Assembly (NCBI RefSeq): GCF_003086295.3
Contig: NC_092038.1
Location: 125,205,518-125,269,517 of the forward strand
Source of the DNA: Arachis hypogaea
Taxonomy: Eukaryota > Streptophyta > Magnoliopsida > Fabales > Fabaceae
DNA length: 64,000 bases
Direction: 5' to 3'
Of the stretch, positions 22,532 to 33,343 are shown piece by piece (positions within the stretch are counted from its first letter, which is position 1; each line of letters starts with the position of its first letter). A program made the translations under genes and the position numbers. The notes under the pieces are model-generated. The model was not told where the DNA came from and made no database searches. It was given only the letters and a program-made list of their open reading frames with translations.

Positions 22532-25122
22532 GGCGGGTCGTAGGAAGTGCGAATGGACGAAAAAGGACACTAGTTTGGGATTCTTAGGGGAGAAGAGAGC
22601 TGGGAAACGAGGGTAGTTTGGTCATTGCAGTGAGGTGCGTTCCTCGTGGCATGGTTGTAAGATAAACCCACTACTTCTACTTGCGAGTTTTGGGATAGTG
22701 TTGTCTGCTGCCTCCGCTTCGCCACTGTTTTTCAACCTTTGACTTCACTCTTTCCTCTCTGTGTTCAGGTAATAAAAGCCCAATCCTTTACTAACACTTT
22801 TCTACTTTTATAATTTTTATTTTATATGAATTTCATTTAATTTAGGACGCAATTCGAATTTATTATCCTTATTTAAGCGAATGAATAAATTAATTATTCG
22901 ATTAATTAAAATTAATTTTTAATTTAATAATTTAATAATATACTTTATTTTATATTTTTAAATATTAATAATAATTAATAATTAAAAATAACAAATTTTG
23001 ATAATTTTATCTAACATTCTTCTTTTATTTTTTTTATTATTGATTTTCATTTTCTTACCACTTAACATACATAACACTAACAATCAAATTTACACACTAC
23101 CATTTCAGTAATTTTTTATTCTTTCGGTTCTCTCCATTTTAATTAAGATATTTATTTATCGAGATTTCAAGAAAAATTAGTCATATATGCATTAAAGTAT
23201 TTAAAAATTTAAAACCTTGATTCTTTTCAGTTGAAAATTCCTACAAATTTTAAAAAATACTTTTGGCATTTCATTTTCCTAATAAAAATATTTTTATTAA
23301 AATTTTTTTTTTTTTTTTTTTTTGGTGAATGCCAACGTCTACACTACTGTGATTACAAATTGACAATACATCGTTGATATGTAGGTGGATTTGATGCAAG
23401 CCCAATCAGCTTTTGCTGCCTAAAAACTATTGAAGCTTTTCAAACCCAAAGAGGTTAGTTACAAAGAAAGTCTATTCACGTGAAATCTAAACAATATCCA
23501 TCTGGACAAATGCAGCAAGAAAAAATGGTGTCTTGTCCAAAAGAGAGATTCTTTTGTGCTCAACACATTCATGTCTCATTGAAGAAATTATCCATGTCCC
23601 GCTCTATCTTTCTTTTTGTCTCGCCTACGATGTAATGGGCTTTTCGCTTTTCTTAAAAGACAAAATAAGACTGTGCCCCAAGTCCAAAAAAAGAAAAGAT
23701 TGTGCCCATAATGTGTTGCCTCATGATCAAGTGAACCTATTTCCATATGATAATGTTAGAAAGATAAAAAAATAGTTAAAATTTATTTTATTTATTAATT
23801 ATTAATTATTAATTATTAATTATTAAATAATTAATAAATATTAAATAAGATAAATTAAAATTATTTTTTATTAATTTTTTTATTATCAAATATTTCTATT
23901 TCATATAATACTATAAAAAAGTTTTTAAGTATACTAATAATATATTAATATTTCAATAAATTTTAACTGTTAATTTTAATTATATATATTTTTTATAATT
24001 AAAATCAACAAAAAATTACTTAAATGTTTTAATATTATAATTCATGGCCGAAAACCGTGATTCCATAATTAATTATCCTGAACTAAAAGAAAGGTAAATA
24101 AAATAGCTTTCTTTTGTTTTTTTTATTGAAGTACTCTTTTTAGATAATTGAGAAAGATAAATTTTGTACAAATATCATTTCCTATAAATTTGTGAGTATC
24201 ACCATATAAGAAGCTGCCAGAATGAATCTAAGAAGGAGGGGGTAAATAAGAGAAAATAATATTTATAAAATGAAGTATATACTTCTTTTTTGTATTTTGG
24301 TCTTCTCGTCAACAAAATAATGTACATTAGAAATTATAGCACAAAGATCAATTTTCGCAAATAAGTTTATCGCTTTTGATTCCACATGACAAAAACGTGC
24401 TGAGAAGTGCATTATGCCAATAAAGGTATGGGTGCGAGTTATTATTACATTACAACCTAAATTAGATACTCGCCAAGATAGTGTAAAAGAAGACACACAC
24501 AATGGCCCAAGCCACCCAGACAGGTAGTTTGGGTATCGGATAATTTGACTTTTGACCGAAGGAAAGAGAAAATTGCTTGCTATATTATTAACTTCTTATA
24601 GGATACGTACGAAGTAGCAATTGATCCACCTACCTAGAAATCCATGTTTCTCTCCACTCTCCTATTTATTACTTTCTTTGGCACTAAAGAAAACGTGTTA
24701 TATAGAGTCTATTGACATGACATGACCTATTATTTTGAAAATTGAATTAAATTGCTAAGTTGGCCCAGGAGTACTCTCCATCTCGTCTTGGTTTTTCAAC
24801 TGAGGCATGATGCAGCATTGCACCCGCCGTGGCTACGGGTAAATGTATATTGAATTGGATATAATCAAATTTTTGATTTGATTTGATGTTAAAATTATTG
24901 GATCTAATTGAATTTAATATTTGCATTTTTTTAGTTTTGATTTGATCTGGATATTTGTAGATTAGATATTTGATATATTCATAAAATATAAAAATATTTT
25001 AAAAATTTTATTTTTATTAAAAATATGAATAAATATCTTTTTTTATTCATTTATATATATATATAATTATATACTATTAAAATATTATTAAAATTAATTT
25101 TTAAAATAATAAAAAAAATAAT
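22532..25122. other. AT-rich intergenic DNA left of the retrotransposon nest
   Basis: The first ~200 bp are GC-richer and probably hold the J-protein promoter. A T-run of about 20 at 23307-23326 may mark the poly(A) end of a minus-strand retroposed sequence, unproven. About 24830-25010 resembles degenerate TTGGATATAATCAAAT-type repeat DNA into which element C may have inserted. No gene is seen. Confidence 0.45.
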
Positions 25123-25351
25123 ACAATTGTTCTGCAGATTACCTGAAATCAGACTGATTGAGCTCGAATGTGTGGTCCAAACGTTAGAAAGAGGGGGCCC
25201 TAGACTGGTTCGCGTCTGTGAACCGCCTTCGAGTTGTTTGTATACTTGAATAGGAGGGGGTGGTACTTGCAAGACACTCCGATACCTAAGTCAGTAAGGA
25301 GTTAAGCAGGTTTAGAATATTGGAACTTTTAGATACCTGAGAGGTATCAGT

Positions 25352-25361
25352 CTATTTATAG
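25352..25361 (-). promoter_or_regulatory. TATA box in element C LTR
   Basis: CTATAAATAG on the minus strand within the 3' LTR. In the other LTR the equivalent site is degraded (TTTTTATAGG at about 52072-52081). Confidence 0.5.
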
Positions 25362-25933
25362 GTGACGTGCCAATAACCACCGTTGGAGTAGTTCCACTTC
25401 TGATGGTGGATAACCATTTCTTTATCTTAGGGTTGTTGAGATTTCCCTTTTAGAAGTGGGAGAGAGATTTACGAAGGCGTTATTCACTTAGATAAGTGTT
25501 AAGAACCTGCTTACGTCGAGCCCAACCTCTTGAAGGAGGTCGGATAAGCGGTGAAGGCTGATGAGCGGATAATTTATACGCTTTTTGGCATTGTTTTTAG
25601 GTAGTTTTTAGTAGGATCTAGCTACTTTTAGGGATGTTTTCATTAGTTTTTATGCTAAATTCACATTTCTAGACTTTACTATGAGTTTGTGTGTTTTTCT
25701 ATTATTTCAGGTATTTTCTGGTTGAAATTGAGGGACCTGAGCAAAACTCTGATAAGAAGGCTGACAAAGGACTGCTAATGCTGTTGGATTCTGAACTCCC
25801 TGCACTCGAAATGGATTTTCTGGAGCTACAGAATTTCAAATGGCGAGCTCTCAACGGCGTTGGAAAGTAGACATCCAAATCTTTCCAGCAATATATAATA
25901 GTCCATACTTTATTTGAGATTAGACGACGCAAA

Positions 25934-26043
25934 CTGGCGCTCAACGCCAGTTTCATGTTGCATTCTGGAGTCAAACGCTAGAAACACGTCACGAACCAGA
26001 GTTGAACGCCAAAAACACGTTACAACTTGGCGTTCAACTCCAA
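25934..26043 (+). repeat. 31-bp-period palindrome array in the U3 of element A (5' copy)
   Basis: Four units start at 25934, 25965, 25996 and 26027, each exactly 31 bp apart. Unit 1 is the palindrome CTGGCGCTCAACGCCAG. Units 3 and 4 are arms of a perfect 14-bp inverted repeat (GAGTTGAACGCCAA at 25999-26012 and its complement at 26027-26040). The array ends about 115 bp upstream of the LTR TATA box. The 3' LTR carries the same array from 34816. Confidence 0.85.
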
Positions 26044-26158
26044 GAGAAGTCTCTGCACGTGTAAAGCTCAAGCTCAGCCCAAGCACACACCAAGTGGGCC
26101 CTGGAAGTGGATTTCTGCATCAATCACTTATCTCTGTAACCCTAGTAGCTAGTTTTAG

Positions 26159-26166
26159 TATAAATA
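26159..26166 (+). promoter_or_regulatory. TATA box of element A 5' LTR
   Basis: TATAAATA about 600 bp into the LTR; the same site in the 3' LTR is 35041-35048. Element B has it at 41733 and 49649. Conservation across both elements supports promoter function. Confidence 0.7.
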
Positions 26167-27238
26167 GAACTTTTTACTATTGTACTAGTGTCTTTTGACC
26201 ACATCTTTGGACGCCTAGTCCTTAGACCAGGTCCTTCTCCCTATTTTCGAATTCATATCACATTTTTGGGGGCTGGCCATTCGGCCATGCCTGGACCATC
26301 ACTTATGTATTTTCAACGGTGGAGTTTCTACACACCATAGATTAAGGGTGTGGAGCTCTGCTGTACCTCAAGTTTTAATGCAATTACTACTATTTTCTAT
26401 TCAATTCAGTTTATTCCTGTTCTAAGATATTCGTTGCACTTCAACATGATGAATGTAATGATCCGTGACACTCATTATCATTCTCACCTATGAACGCGTG
26501 ACTGACAACCACTTCCGTTCTACCTTAGAGCGAACGCATATCTCTTGGATTCCTTAATCAGAATCTTCGTGGTATAAGCTAGAATTGATGGCGGCATTCA
26601 TGAGAATCCGAAAAGTCTAAACCTTGTCTGTGGTATTCTGAGTAGGATTCAGGGATTGAATGACTGTGACGAGCTTTAAACTCGCGATTGTTGGGCGTGA
26701 TGACAAATGCAAAAGAATCAATGGATTCTATTCCGACATGATCGATAACCGACAGATGATAGTCGTGCTGTGACGGAACATTTGGACCATTTTCACTGAG
26801 AGGACGGGATGTAGCCATTGACAATGGTGATGCCCTACATACAACTTGCCATGGAAAGGAGTAAGAAGGATTGAAGGAAGGCAGTGGGAAAGCAGAGATC
26901 CAACAGGGACAAAGCATCTCCATAAACTTATCTGAAATTCTCACCAATGATTTACATAAGTATTTCTATCTTTATTTTCTGTTTATTTATTATTATTATT
27001 CGAAAAATCCATAACCATGTATTATCCGCCTAACTGAGATTTACAAGATGACCATAGCTTGCTTCATACCAACAATCTCCGTGGGATCGACCCTTACTCA
27101 CGTAAGGTTTATTACTTGGACGACCCAGTGCACTTGCTGGTTAGTTGTGCGAAGTTGTGAAGAAAGTGCTGAGTTAGTAAATGCGCATACCAAGTTGAAT
27201 GCCATTATTAGAGATCACAATTTCGTGCACCAAGTTTT

Positions 27239-27256
27239 TGGCGCCATTGCCGGGGA
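27239..27256 (+). other. Primer-binding site of element A
   Basis: TGGCGCCATTGCCGGGGA, six bases after the LTR end. It resembles the Athila-lineage PBS (TGGCGCCGTTGCCGGGGA, complementary to a plant tRNA-Asp 3' end as I recall) with one G-to-A change. Confidence 0.7.
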
Positions 27257-28871
27257 TTGTTCGAGTTTGGACAACTGACGGTTCATCTTGTTGCTCAAAT
27301 TAGGTAATTTTCTTTTTTGTTTTATTTTCAAAAAAAAATTTTCAAAAATCTTTCAAAAATTTATCACCTGTTTTCAAAAATTTTCAGAGTTTTTAAGAAT
27401 GAATTCTAGAGTTTCATGTAACATGTTGAAGCCTGGTTGGCTGTAAAGCCATGTCTAATTCCTGGATCGGAGCTTTAGACTAACATTATATGATTCCTGG
27501 GATTCTGATTGAGGACTTTGGATTCATTACTTCCTTTTTCCAAAATATGTTTTCGAAAAATATAAAATAAAATACAAAAAAATTTATAAAATCATAAAAT
27601 TCAAAAATATTTTATGTTGCTTGTTTGAGTCTTGAGTCAATTTTTAAGTTCGGTGTCAATTGCATGTTTTAAAAATTTTATGCATTTTTCGAAAATTCAT
27701 GCATGGTGTTCTTCATGATCTTCAAGTTGTTCTTAATAAGTCTTCTTGTTTGATCTTGATGTTTTGTTGTTTTTCATGTGCATTTTTGCATTCATAGTGT
27801 CTAAGCATTAAAGATTTCTAAGTTTAGTGTCTTGCATGTTTTCTTTGCATAAAAACTTTTTCAAAAATATGTTCTTGATGTTCATCATGATCTTCATAGT
27901 GTTCTTGGTGTTCATCTTGACATTCATAGTGTTCTTGCATGCATTCTTTGTTTTGATCTAAAAAGAAAAGAGAAAAACCCAAAAATGACGTTTTATTTTT
28001 TCTTTCTCATCATTAAAAATTCAAAAATAAAAAAATATCTTCTCCTTATTTCTCTCAAAATTTCAAAAATTTGAGTTGACTTAGTCAAAAATTTTTAAAA
28101 CTTAGCTATTTCTTATAAGTTAAGTCGAATTTTCAATTTTAAAAATCTTATCTTTTCAAAATCTTTTTCAAAAATCAAATCTTTTTCATTTTTCTTTTAT
28201 ATTTTCGAAAATTTTAAAAAATTTATTTCCAAAATCTTTATTCATGATTTTCAAAAACTTCACTAACAATTAATGTGATTGATTCAAAAATTTGAAGTTT
28301 GTTACTTTCTTGTTAAGAAAGGTTCAATCTTTAAATTCTAGAATCATATCTTTTAGTTTCTTGTTAGTCAAGCAATTAATTTTAATTTTAAAAAAATTAA
28401 ATCTTTTCCAACCATATCTTTTTAATCATATCTTTTTATCATATATTTTTAAATCATATCTTTTTCAACTAACTAATTGACTTTTTGTTTGTTTCTTATC
28501 TTTTTCAAAACCACCAACTACTTTCCCTTCTCTAATTTTCGAAAATTCCTCACCCCTTTTTAAAATTCTTTTTTTTAATTAATTGTTTCAAATTTTAATT
28601 CTAATTTTATTTCTTCCTTTAATTTTCGAAAATCACTAACTTATTTCTAAAAATTAATTTTCAAAAATTCCTCCCTTTCATCTTCTTCTATTTATTTATT
28701 TATTTATTAACACTTCTCTTCATCTCAAGAATCTGAACCTATCTTCACCCTTGTGTTTGGATTTTTACCTTTTCCTTCTTCTATTCCCTTTTTCTTCTAC
28801 TAACATAAAGGAATCTCTCTACTGTGGTAAAGAGGATCCCTATTATTATTTTCTGTTCCCTTCTTTTTCAT
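27257..28871 (+). other. AT-rich leader of element A
   Basis: Non-coding, with many TTTTCAAAAAT and TTTTCGAAAA words and two degenerate copies of the TAAGTTTGGTGTC motif (27645, 27818). Element B has an equivalent leader at 42779-44425 that additionally contains a palindrome array. Confidence 0.6.
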
Positions 28872-31182
28872 ATGAGTAGGAGCAAGGACAAGAATATTCT
28901 TGTTGAAGCAGATCCTAAACCTGAAAGGACTCTGAAGAGAAAACTAAGAGAAGCTAAATTACAACAATCCAGAGATAACCTTACAGAAAATTTCGAAAAA
29001 GAAGAGGAGATGGCAGCCGAAAATAATAATGCAAGGAGGATGCTGGGTGATTACACTACACCTACTTCCAAGTTTGATGGAAGAAGCATCTCAATCCCTA
29101 CCATTGGAGCAAACAATTTTGAGCTAAAACCTCAACTGGTTGCTCTAATCAGAACTGCAAGTTTCATGGACTTTCATCAGAAGATCCCTACCAATTTTTA
29201 ACTGAGTTCTTGCAGATCTATGAGACTGTTAAGACTAATGGAGTAGATCCTGAAGTCTACAGGCTCATGCTTTTTCCTTTGCTGTGAGAGACAGGGCTAG
29301 AACATGGTTGGACTCACAACCTAAAGATAGCCTGGACTCTTGGGGATAAGCTGGTCGCGGCCTTCTTTGCTAAGTTCTTTCCTCCTCAAAAGCTGAGCAA
29401 GCTTAGAGTGGATGTTCAGACCTTCAAACAAAAAGATGGTGAATCCCTCTATGAAGCTTGGAAAAGATACAAGCAGATGACCAAAAGGTGTCCTTCTGAC
29501 ATGCTTTCTGAATGGACCATTTTGGATATATTCTATTATGGTCTATCTGAATTCTCTAAGATGTCACTGGACCATTCTGCAGGTGGATTCATTCACCTAA
29601 AGAAAATGCCTGCAGAAGCTCAAGACTCATTGACATGGTTGCAAATAACCAATTCATGTATACTTCTGAGAGGAATTTCGTGAGTAATGGGACGCCTCAA
29701 AGGAAGGGAGTCCTTGAAATTGATGCTCTGAATGCCATATTGGCTCAGAACAAAATGTTGACTCAGCAAGTCAATATGATTTCTCAAAGTCTGAATGGAT
29801 GGCAAAATGCATCCAACAGTACTAAAGAGGCATCTTCTGAAGAAGAAGCTTATGATCCTGAGAACCCTGCAATGGCAGAGGTAAATTATATGGGTGAACC
29901 TTATGGAAACACCTATAATTCATCATGGAGAAATCATCCAAATTTCTCATGAAAGGATCAACAAAAGCCTCAACAAGGCTTTAATAATGGTGGCAGAAAT
30001 AGGCTCAGCAATAGCAAGCCTTATCCATCATCTTCTCAGCAACAGACAGAGAATTCTGAGCAGAGCACCTCTAATTTAGCAAACTTAATCTCTGATCTGT
30101 CTAAGGCCACTTTAAGTTTCATGAGTGAAACAAGGTCCTCCATTAGAAATTTGGAGGCACAAGTGGGCCAGCTGAGTAAGAAAGTCACTGAAACTCCTCC
30201 TAGTACTCTCCCAAGCAATACTGAAGAGAATCCAAAAAGAGAGTGCAAGGCCATTGACATAATTAACATGGCCAAACCTAGGGAGGAAGGGGAGGACGTG
30301 AATCCCAATGAGGAAGACCTCATGGGACGTCTCTCAAGCAAGAAAGAGCTCCCTATTGAGGACCCAAAGGGATCTGAAGGTCATATAGAGACCATAGAGA
30401 TCCCATTAAACCTCCTTCTGTCATTCATGAGCTCTGAAGACTATTCTTCCTCTGATGAGGATGAAAATGTAACTGGAGAGCAAGTTGCTCAATATCTAGG
30501 AGCCATCATGAAGCTGAATGCCAAATTGTTTGGTAATGAGACTTGGGAAGGTGAACCTCCCTTGCTCATTAGTGAACTAGATACATGGGTTCAGCAAACC
30601 TTACCTTAAAAGAGACAAGATCCTGGAAAATTCTTAATACCATGTACCATAGGCACCATGACCTTTGAAAAGGCTCTGTGTGACCTAGGGTCGGGCATAA
30701 ATCTTATGCCACTCTCTGTAATGGAGAAGCTGGGGATCATCGAGGTATAGCCTACCATATTCTCATTACAAATGGCAGACAAGTCAGTAAGACAAGCTTA
30801 TGGATTGGTAGAGGACGTGTTAGTAAAGATTGAAGGCCTTTACATCCCTACTGATTTCATAATCTTAGACACTAGGAAGGAAGAGGATGAATGCATCATC
30901 CTTTGAAGACCTTTCCTAGCCACAACAGGAGCTGTGATAGATGTTAATAGAGGAGAATTAGTCCTTCAATTGATTGGGGACTACCTTGTGTTTAAAACCC
31001 AAGGGTGTTCCTCTACAACCATGGAGAGGAAGCATGAAAAGCTTCTCTCAGTACAGAGTCAGACAAAGCCCCCACAATCAAACTCTAAGTTTGGTGTTGT
31101 GAGGCCACAGCCAAACTCTAAGTTTGGTGTTGACTCCCCACATCCAAACTCTAAGTTTGGTGTTGGGAGTCTACAATATTGA
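28872..31182 (+). pseudogene. Broken gag-protease ORF of element A
   Basis: This begins at ATG 28872 (MSRSKDKNILVEADPKPERT) and would run about 770 codons, but is interrupted. A frameshift after 29170, further shifts near 29260-29290 and 29610, and stops at about 29950, 30607, 30748 and 30904 leave pieces at 28872-29201, 29408-29683, 29635-29952, 30121-30609 and 30934-31182. The gag part (LDSQPKDSLDSWG, then PPQKLSKLRVDVQTFKQKDG) matches plant retrotransposon gag of the Athila kind; no CCHC knuckle is seen. The protease part has [19 protein letters not shown] (usual D-[ST]-G triad replaced by DLG) and RPFLATTGAVIDV. The C-terminus contains three SKFGV units encoded by the CTAAGTTTGGTGT motif. 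Element B has the better-preserved copy. Confidence 0.85.
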
Positions 31183-31410
31183 CCTGATCACCTGTGAGAC
31201 TCCATGAGAGCCCACTGTCAAGCTAGTGACATTAAAGGAGCGCTTATTGGAAGGCAACCCAATTTTTATTTATCTAATATTATTTTTATTTTATTTTTCC
31301 TTTATGTTTTATTATGTTCATGATCATATGGAGTCACAAAAATAAATACTAAAATTAAAAATAGAATCAAAAATAGCAGAAGAAAAAGCACACCCTGGAG
31401 GAAGGGCTTA

Positions 31411-31715
31411 CTGGCGTTTAAACGCCAGCAAGGAGCATCTGGCTGGCGTTCAACGCCAGAACAGAGCACGGATCTGGCGTTGAACGCCAGAAACAAGCAT
31501 CATCCTGGCGTTTAAACGCCAGAAATACACCCTGAGAAGAGCTGATGCTGAACGCCAGAAACAAGCATGGAACTGGCGTTCAACGCCAGAAACATGCTGC
31601 AAATGGGCGTTGAACGCCCAAAACAAGCATGAAGCTGGCGTTCAACGCCAGAAACAAGCATCAATCTGGCGTTGAATGCCAGGATTGCATGCAGAGGGCG
31701 TTTTACACGCCTCAT
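31411..31715 (+). repeat. 31-bp-period palindrome array in element A interior
   Basis: About nine units. The GGCG core begins at 31413, 31445, 31476, 31507, 31575, 31606, 31637 and 31668: steps of 32, 31, 31, 68, 31, 31, 31. The 68 gap contains one degenerate half-unit at 31542. Units are perfect or near-perfect palindromes (CTGGCGTTTAAACGCCAG, CTGGCGTTCAACGCCAG, TGGGCGTTGAACGCCCA) separated by about 14 bp such as AAACAAGCATGAAG. No ORF spans the array. Confidence 0.9.
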
Positions 31716-31990
31716 TGGTGCAGGGATGTAAATCCTTGACACCTCAGGATCTGTGGACCCCATAGGATCCCTACCTACCTCAACTCACCCTCTCTCTCTT
31801 TTTCACACAATCCAATAAACACTCTTACCCAAAACCCTTCACTAATCACCTCAATCTCTCTTCTCTATCACCTCTTCACCACTCACATCCATCCACTCTT
31901 CCCCATAAACCCCACATACCTTCAAAATTCAAAATCTCTTTCCCACCCAAACCCACCCTAAATAGCCGAACCTACTCCCTCTCCCTTCAC

Positions 31991-31998
31991 TATATAAA
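31991..31998 (+). promoter_or_regulatory. Putative internal TATA box for ORF3 of element A
   Basis: TATATAAA inside a long pyrimidine-rich tract (about 31780-32110), 198 bp before the ORF3 ATG. Element B has the same sequence at the same relative place (47421-47428). This suggests a separate ORF3 transcript. Confidence 0.5.
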
Positions 31999-32117
31999 CC
32001 CCTCTATCCTTCTTCATTTTCACACACCACAACCCTCTCTTCTTCACGTTGGCCAAAACCACACACCTCTCCCTTTCCTCCATATTTTCTTCTTCTTCTT
32101 CTCTTCTTTCTTCTTTT

Positions 32118-32150
32118 GCTCGAGGGCGAGCAATTTTCTAAGTTTGGTGT
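32118..32150 (+). promoter_or_regulatory. Stem-loop plus AAGTTTGGTGT signal before ORF3 (element A)
   Basis: GCTCG-AGGG-CGAGC can form a 5-bp stem with a 4-nt loop, followed after 8 nt by AAGTTTGGTGTGG. The same arrangement with a changed but still paired stem (GCTTG-GGGA-CAAGC) abuts the 3' LTR at 34406-34440. See findings. Confidence 0.6.
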
Positions 32151-32188
32151 GGTAAAAGCATAGCCTTTTTATTTTTCCATAACCACTT

Positions 32189-33343
32189 ATGGCACCTAAG
32201 GCCAGAGAAACCTCTAGAAAAGGGAAAGGGAAAACAAAAGCTTCCACTTCTGAGTCATGGGAGATGGAGAGATTCATCTCTAAAGCCCATCAAGACCACT
32301 TCTATGAAGTTGTGGCCAAGAAGAAGGTGATCCCTGAGGTCCCTTTCAAGCTCAAGAAAAATGAGTATCCGAAGATCCGACATGAGATTCAAAGAAGAGG
32401 TTGGGAAGTTCTTACCAACCCCATTCAACAAGTCAGAACCTTAATGGTTCAAGAGTTCTATGCCAATGCATGGATCACTAGGAACCATGATCAAAGTGTG
32501 AACCCGAATCCAAAGAATTATCTTACAATGGTTCGGGGGAAATACTTAGATTTTAGTCTGGAAAATGTGAGGTTAGCATTCAACTTGCCCATGATGCAAG
32601 GAGATGCATGCCCCTACACTAGAAGGGTCAACTTTGATAAAAAATTAGACCAAATCCTTATGGACATATTTGTGGAAGGAGCTCAATGGAAAAGAGACTC
32701 CAAAGGCAAGCCGGTTCAATTAAGAAGACTGGACCTCAAGCCTGTGGCTAGAGGATGGTTGGAGTTCATCCAACGCTCTATCATCCCCACTAGCAATCGA
32801 TCCAAAGTTACTGTGGATCAGGCCATCATGATTCATAGCATCATGAATGGAGAGGAAGTAGAAGTTCATGAAGTCATCTCCCTTGAATTCTACAAAATAG
32901 CCGAAAAGTCCTTCATCATGGCAAGGCTAGCTTTTTCTCATCTTATTTGCCATCTATGTTGCTCAGCTGGAGTTACCATAGAAGGAGACATCCCCATTGA
33001 GAAGGATAAGCCCATCACTAAGAAGAGGATGAAGCAAACAAGAGAGCCCACTCATGGATCCCAAGAGACGCATGAGGAAGCTCATCACCAAGAAATCCCA
33101 GAAATGCCTCAAGGGATGCACTTTCCTTCCAACAATTATTGGGAACAACTCAACACTTCTCTGGAAGACTTGAGTTACAATATGGATCAATTAAGGGTGG
33201 AATATCAAGAGCATTCTATCATTCTCCATGAAATTAGAGAAGATCAAAGAGCAATGAGGGAGGAGCAACAAAGGCAAGGAAGAGACATAGAAGAGCTCAA
33301 GGACATCATTGGTTCTTCAAGAAGAAAGCGCCACCATCACTGA
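32189..33343 (+). CDS. ORF3 of element A: plant-transposon-domain protein, intact
   Basis: An uninterrupted 384-codon ORF starts at ATG 32189. It has a basic N-terminus (MAPKARETSRKGKGKTKAST), then a region with EFYANAWITRNHDQ, MVRGKYLDFSLENVRLAFNL and RGWLEFIQRSIIPTSNRSKV. This matches the putative plant transposon protein domain (Pfam PF20167, from memory) carried by Athila-like elements and their relatives. The last ~100 residues form a predicted coiled coil (LDQLRVEYQEHSIILHEI, then REEQQRQGRDIEELKDII) and end with a basic RRKRHHH tail. It lies downstream of its own TATA box, pyrimidine-rich leader and stem-loop signal. It is open although the gag-protease of the same element has several lesions. 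The molecular role of the family is not established. Confidence 0.75.
   Translation: MAPKARETSRKGKGKTKASTSESWEMERFISKAHQDHFYEVVAKKKVIPEVPFKLKKNEYPKIRHEIQRRGWEVLTNPIQQVRTLMVQEFYANAWITRNHDQSVNPNPKNYLTMVRGKYLDFSLENVRLAFNLPMMQGDACPYTRRVNFDKKLDQILMDIFVEGAQWKRDSKGKPVQLRRLDLKPVARGWLEFIQRSIIPTSNRSKVTVDQAIMIHSIMNGEEVEVHEVISLEFYKIAEKSFIMARLAFSHLICHLCCSAGVTIEGDIPIEKDKPITKKRMKQTREPTHGSQETHEEAHHQEIPEMPQGMHFPSNNYWEQLNTSLEDLSYNMDQLRVEYQEHSIILHEIREDQRAMREEQQRQGRDIEELKDIIGSSRRKRHHH

Larger units (their letters stand above)
25559..27232 (+). repeat. 5' LTR of element A
   Basis: 1,674 bp, from TGATGAGCGG to TGCACCA. It contains a four-unit 31-bp palindrome array (25934-26043), a TATA box (26159) and the R/U5 region. 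Compared with the 3' LTR, mismatches are concentrated in the first ~500 bp. Confidence 0.9.

Noticed and set aside
21108..22543. Several plus-strand and other-frame ORFs of 60-150 codons
   Set aside because: All are shadows of the GC-rich J-protein coding sequence on the minus strand.
23305..23330. Poly-T run as the poly(A) end of a LINE or SINE
   Set aside because: No target-site duplication or LINE/SINE body could be recognised next to it.
26579..26947. Minus-strand ORFs of about 120 codons in the LTRs (repeated at 35461-35830 and 42255-42485)
   Set aside because: They recur only because the LTR recurs, they oppose the element's transcription, and they lack recognisable domains.
31411..31715. 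Regular short repeats separated by short spacers, superficially CRISPR-like
   Set aside because: This is plant nuclear DNA inside an LTR retrotransposon. Units are 17-18 bp palindromes with ~14-bp spacers and no cas genes, so a CRISPR array is excluded.
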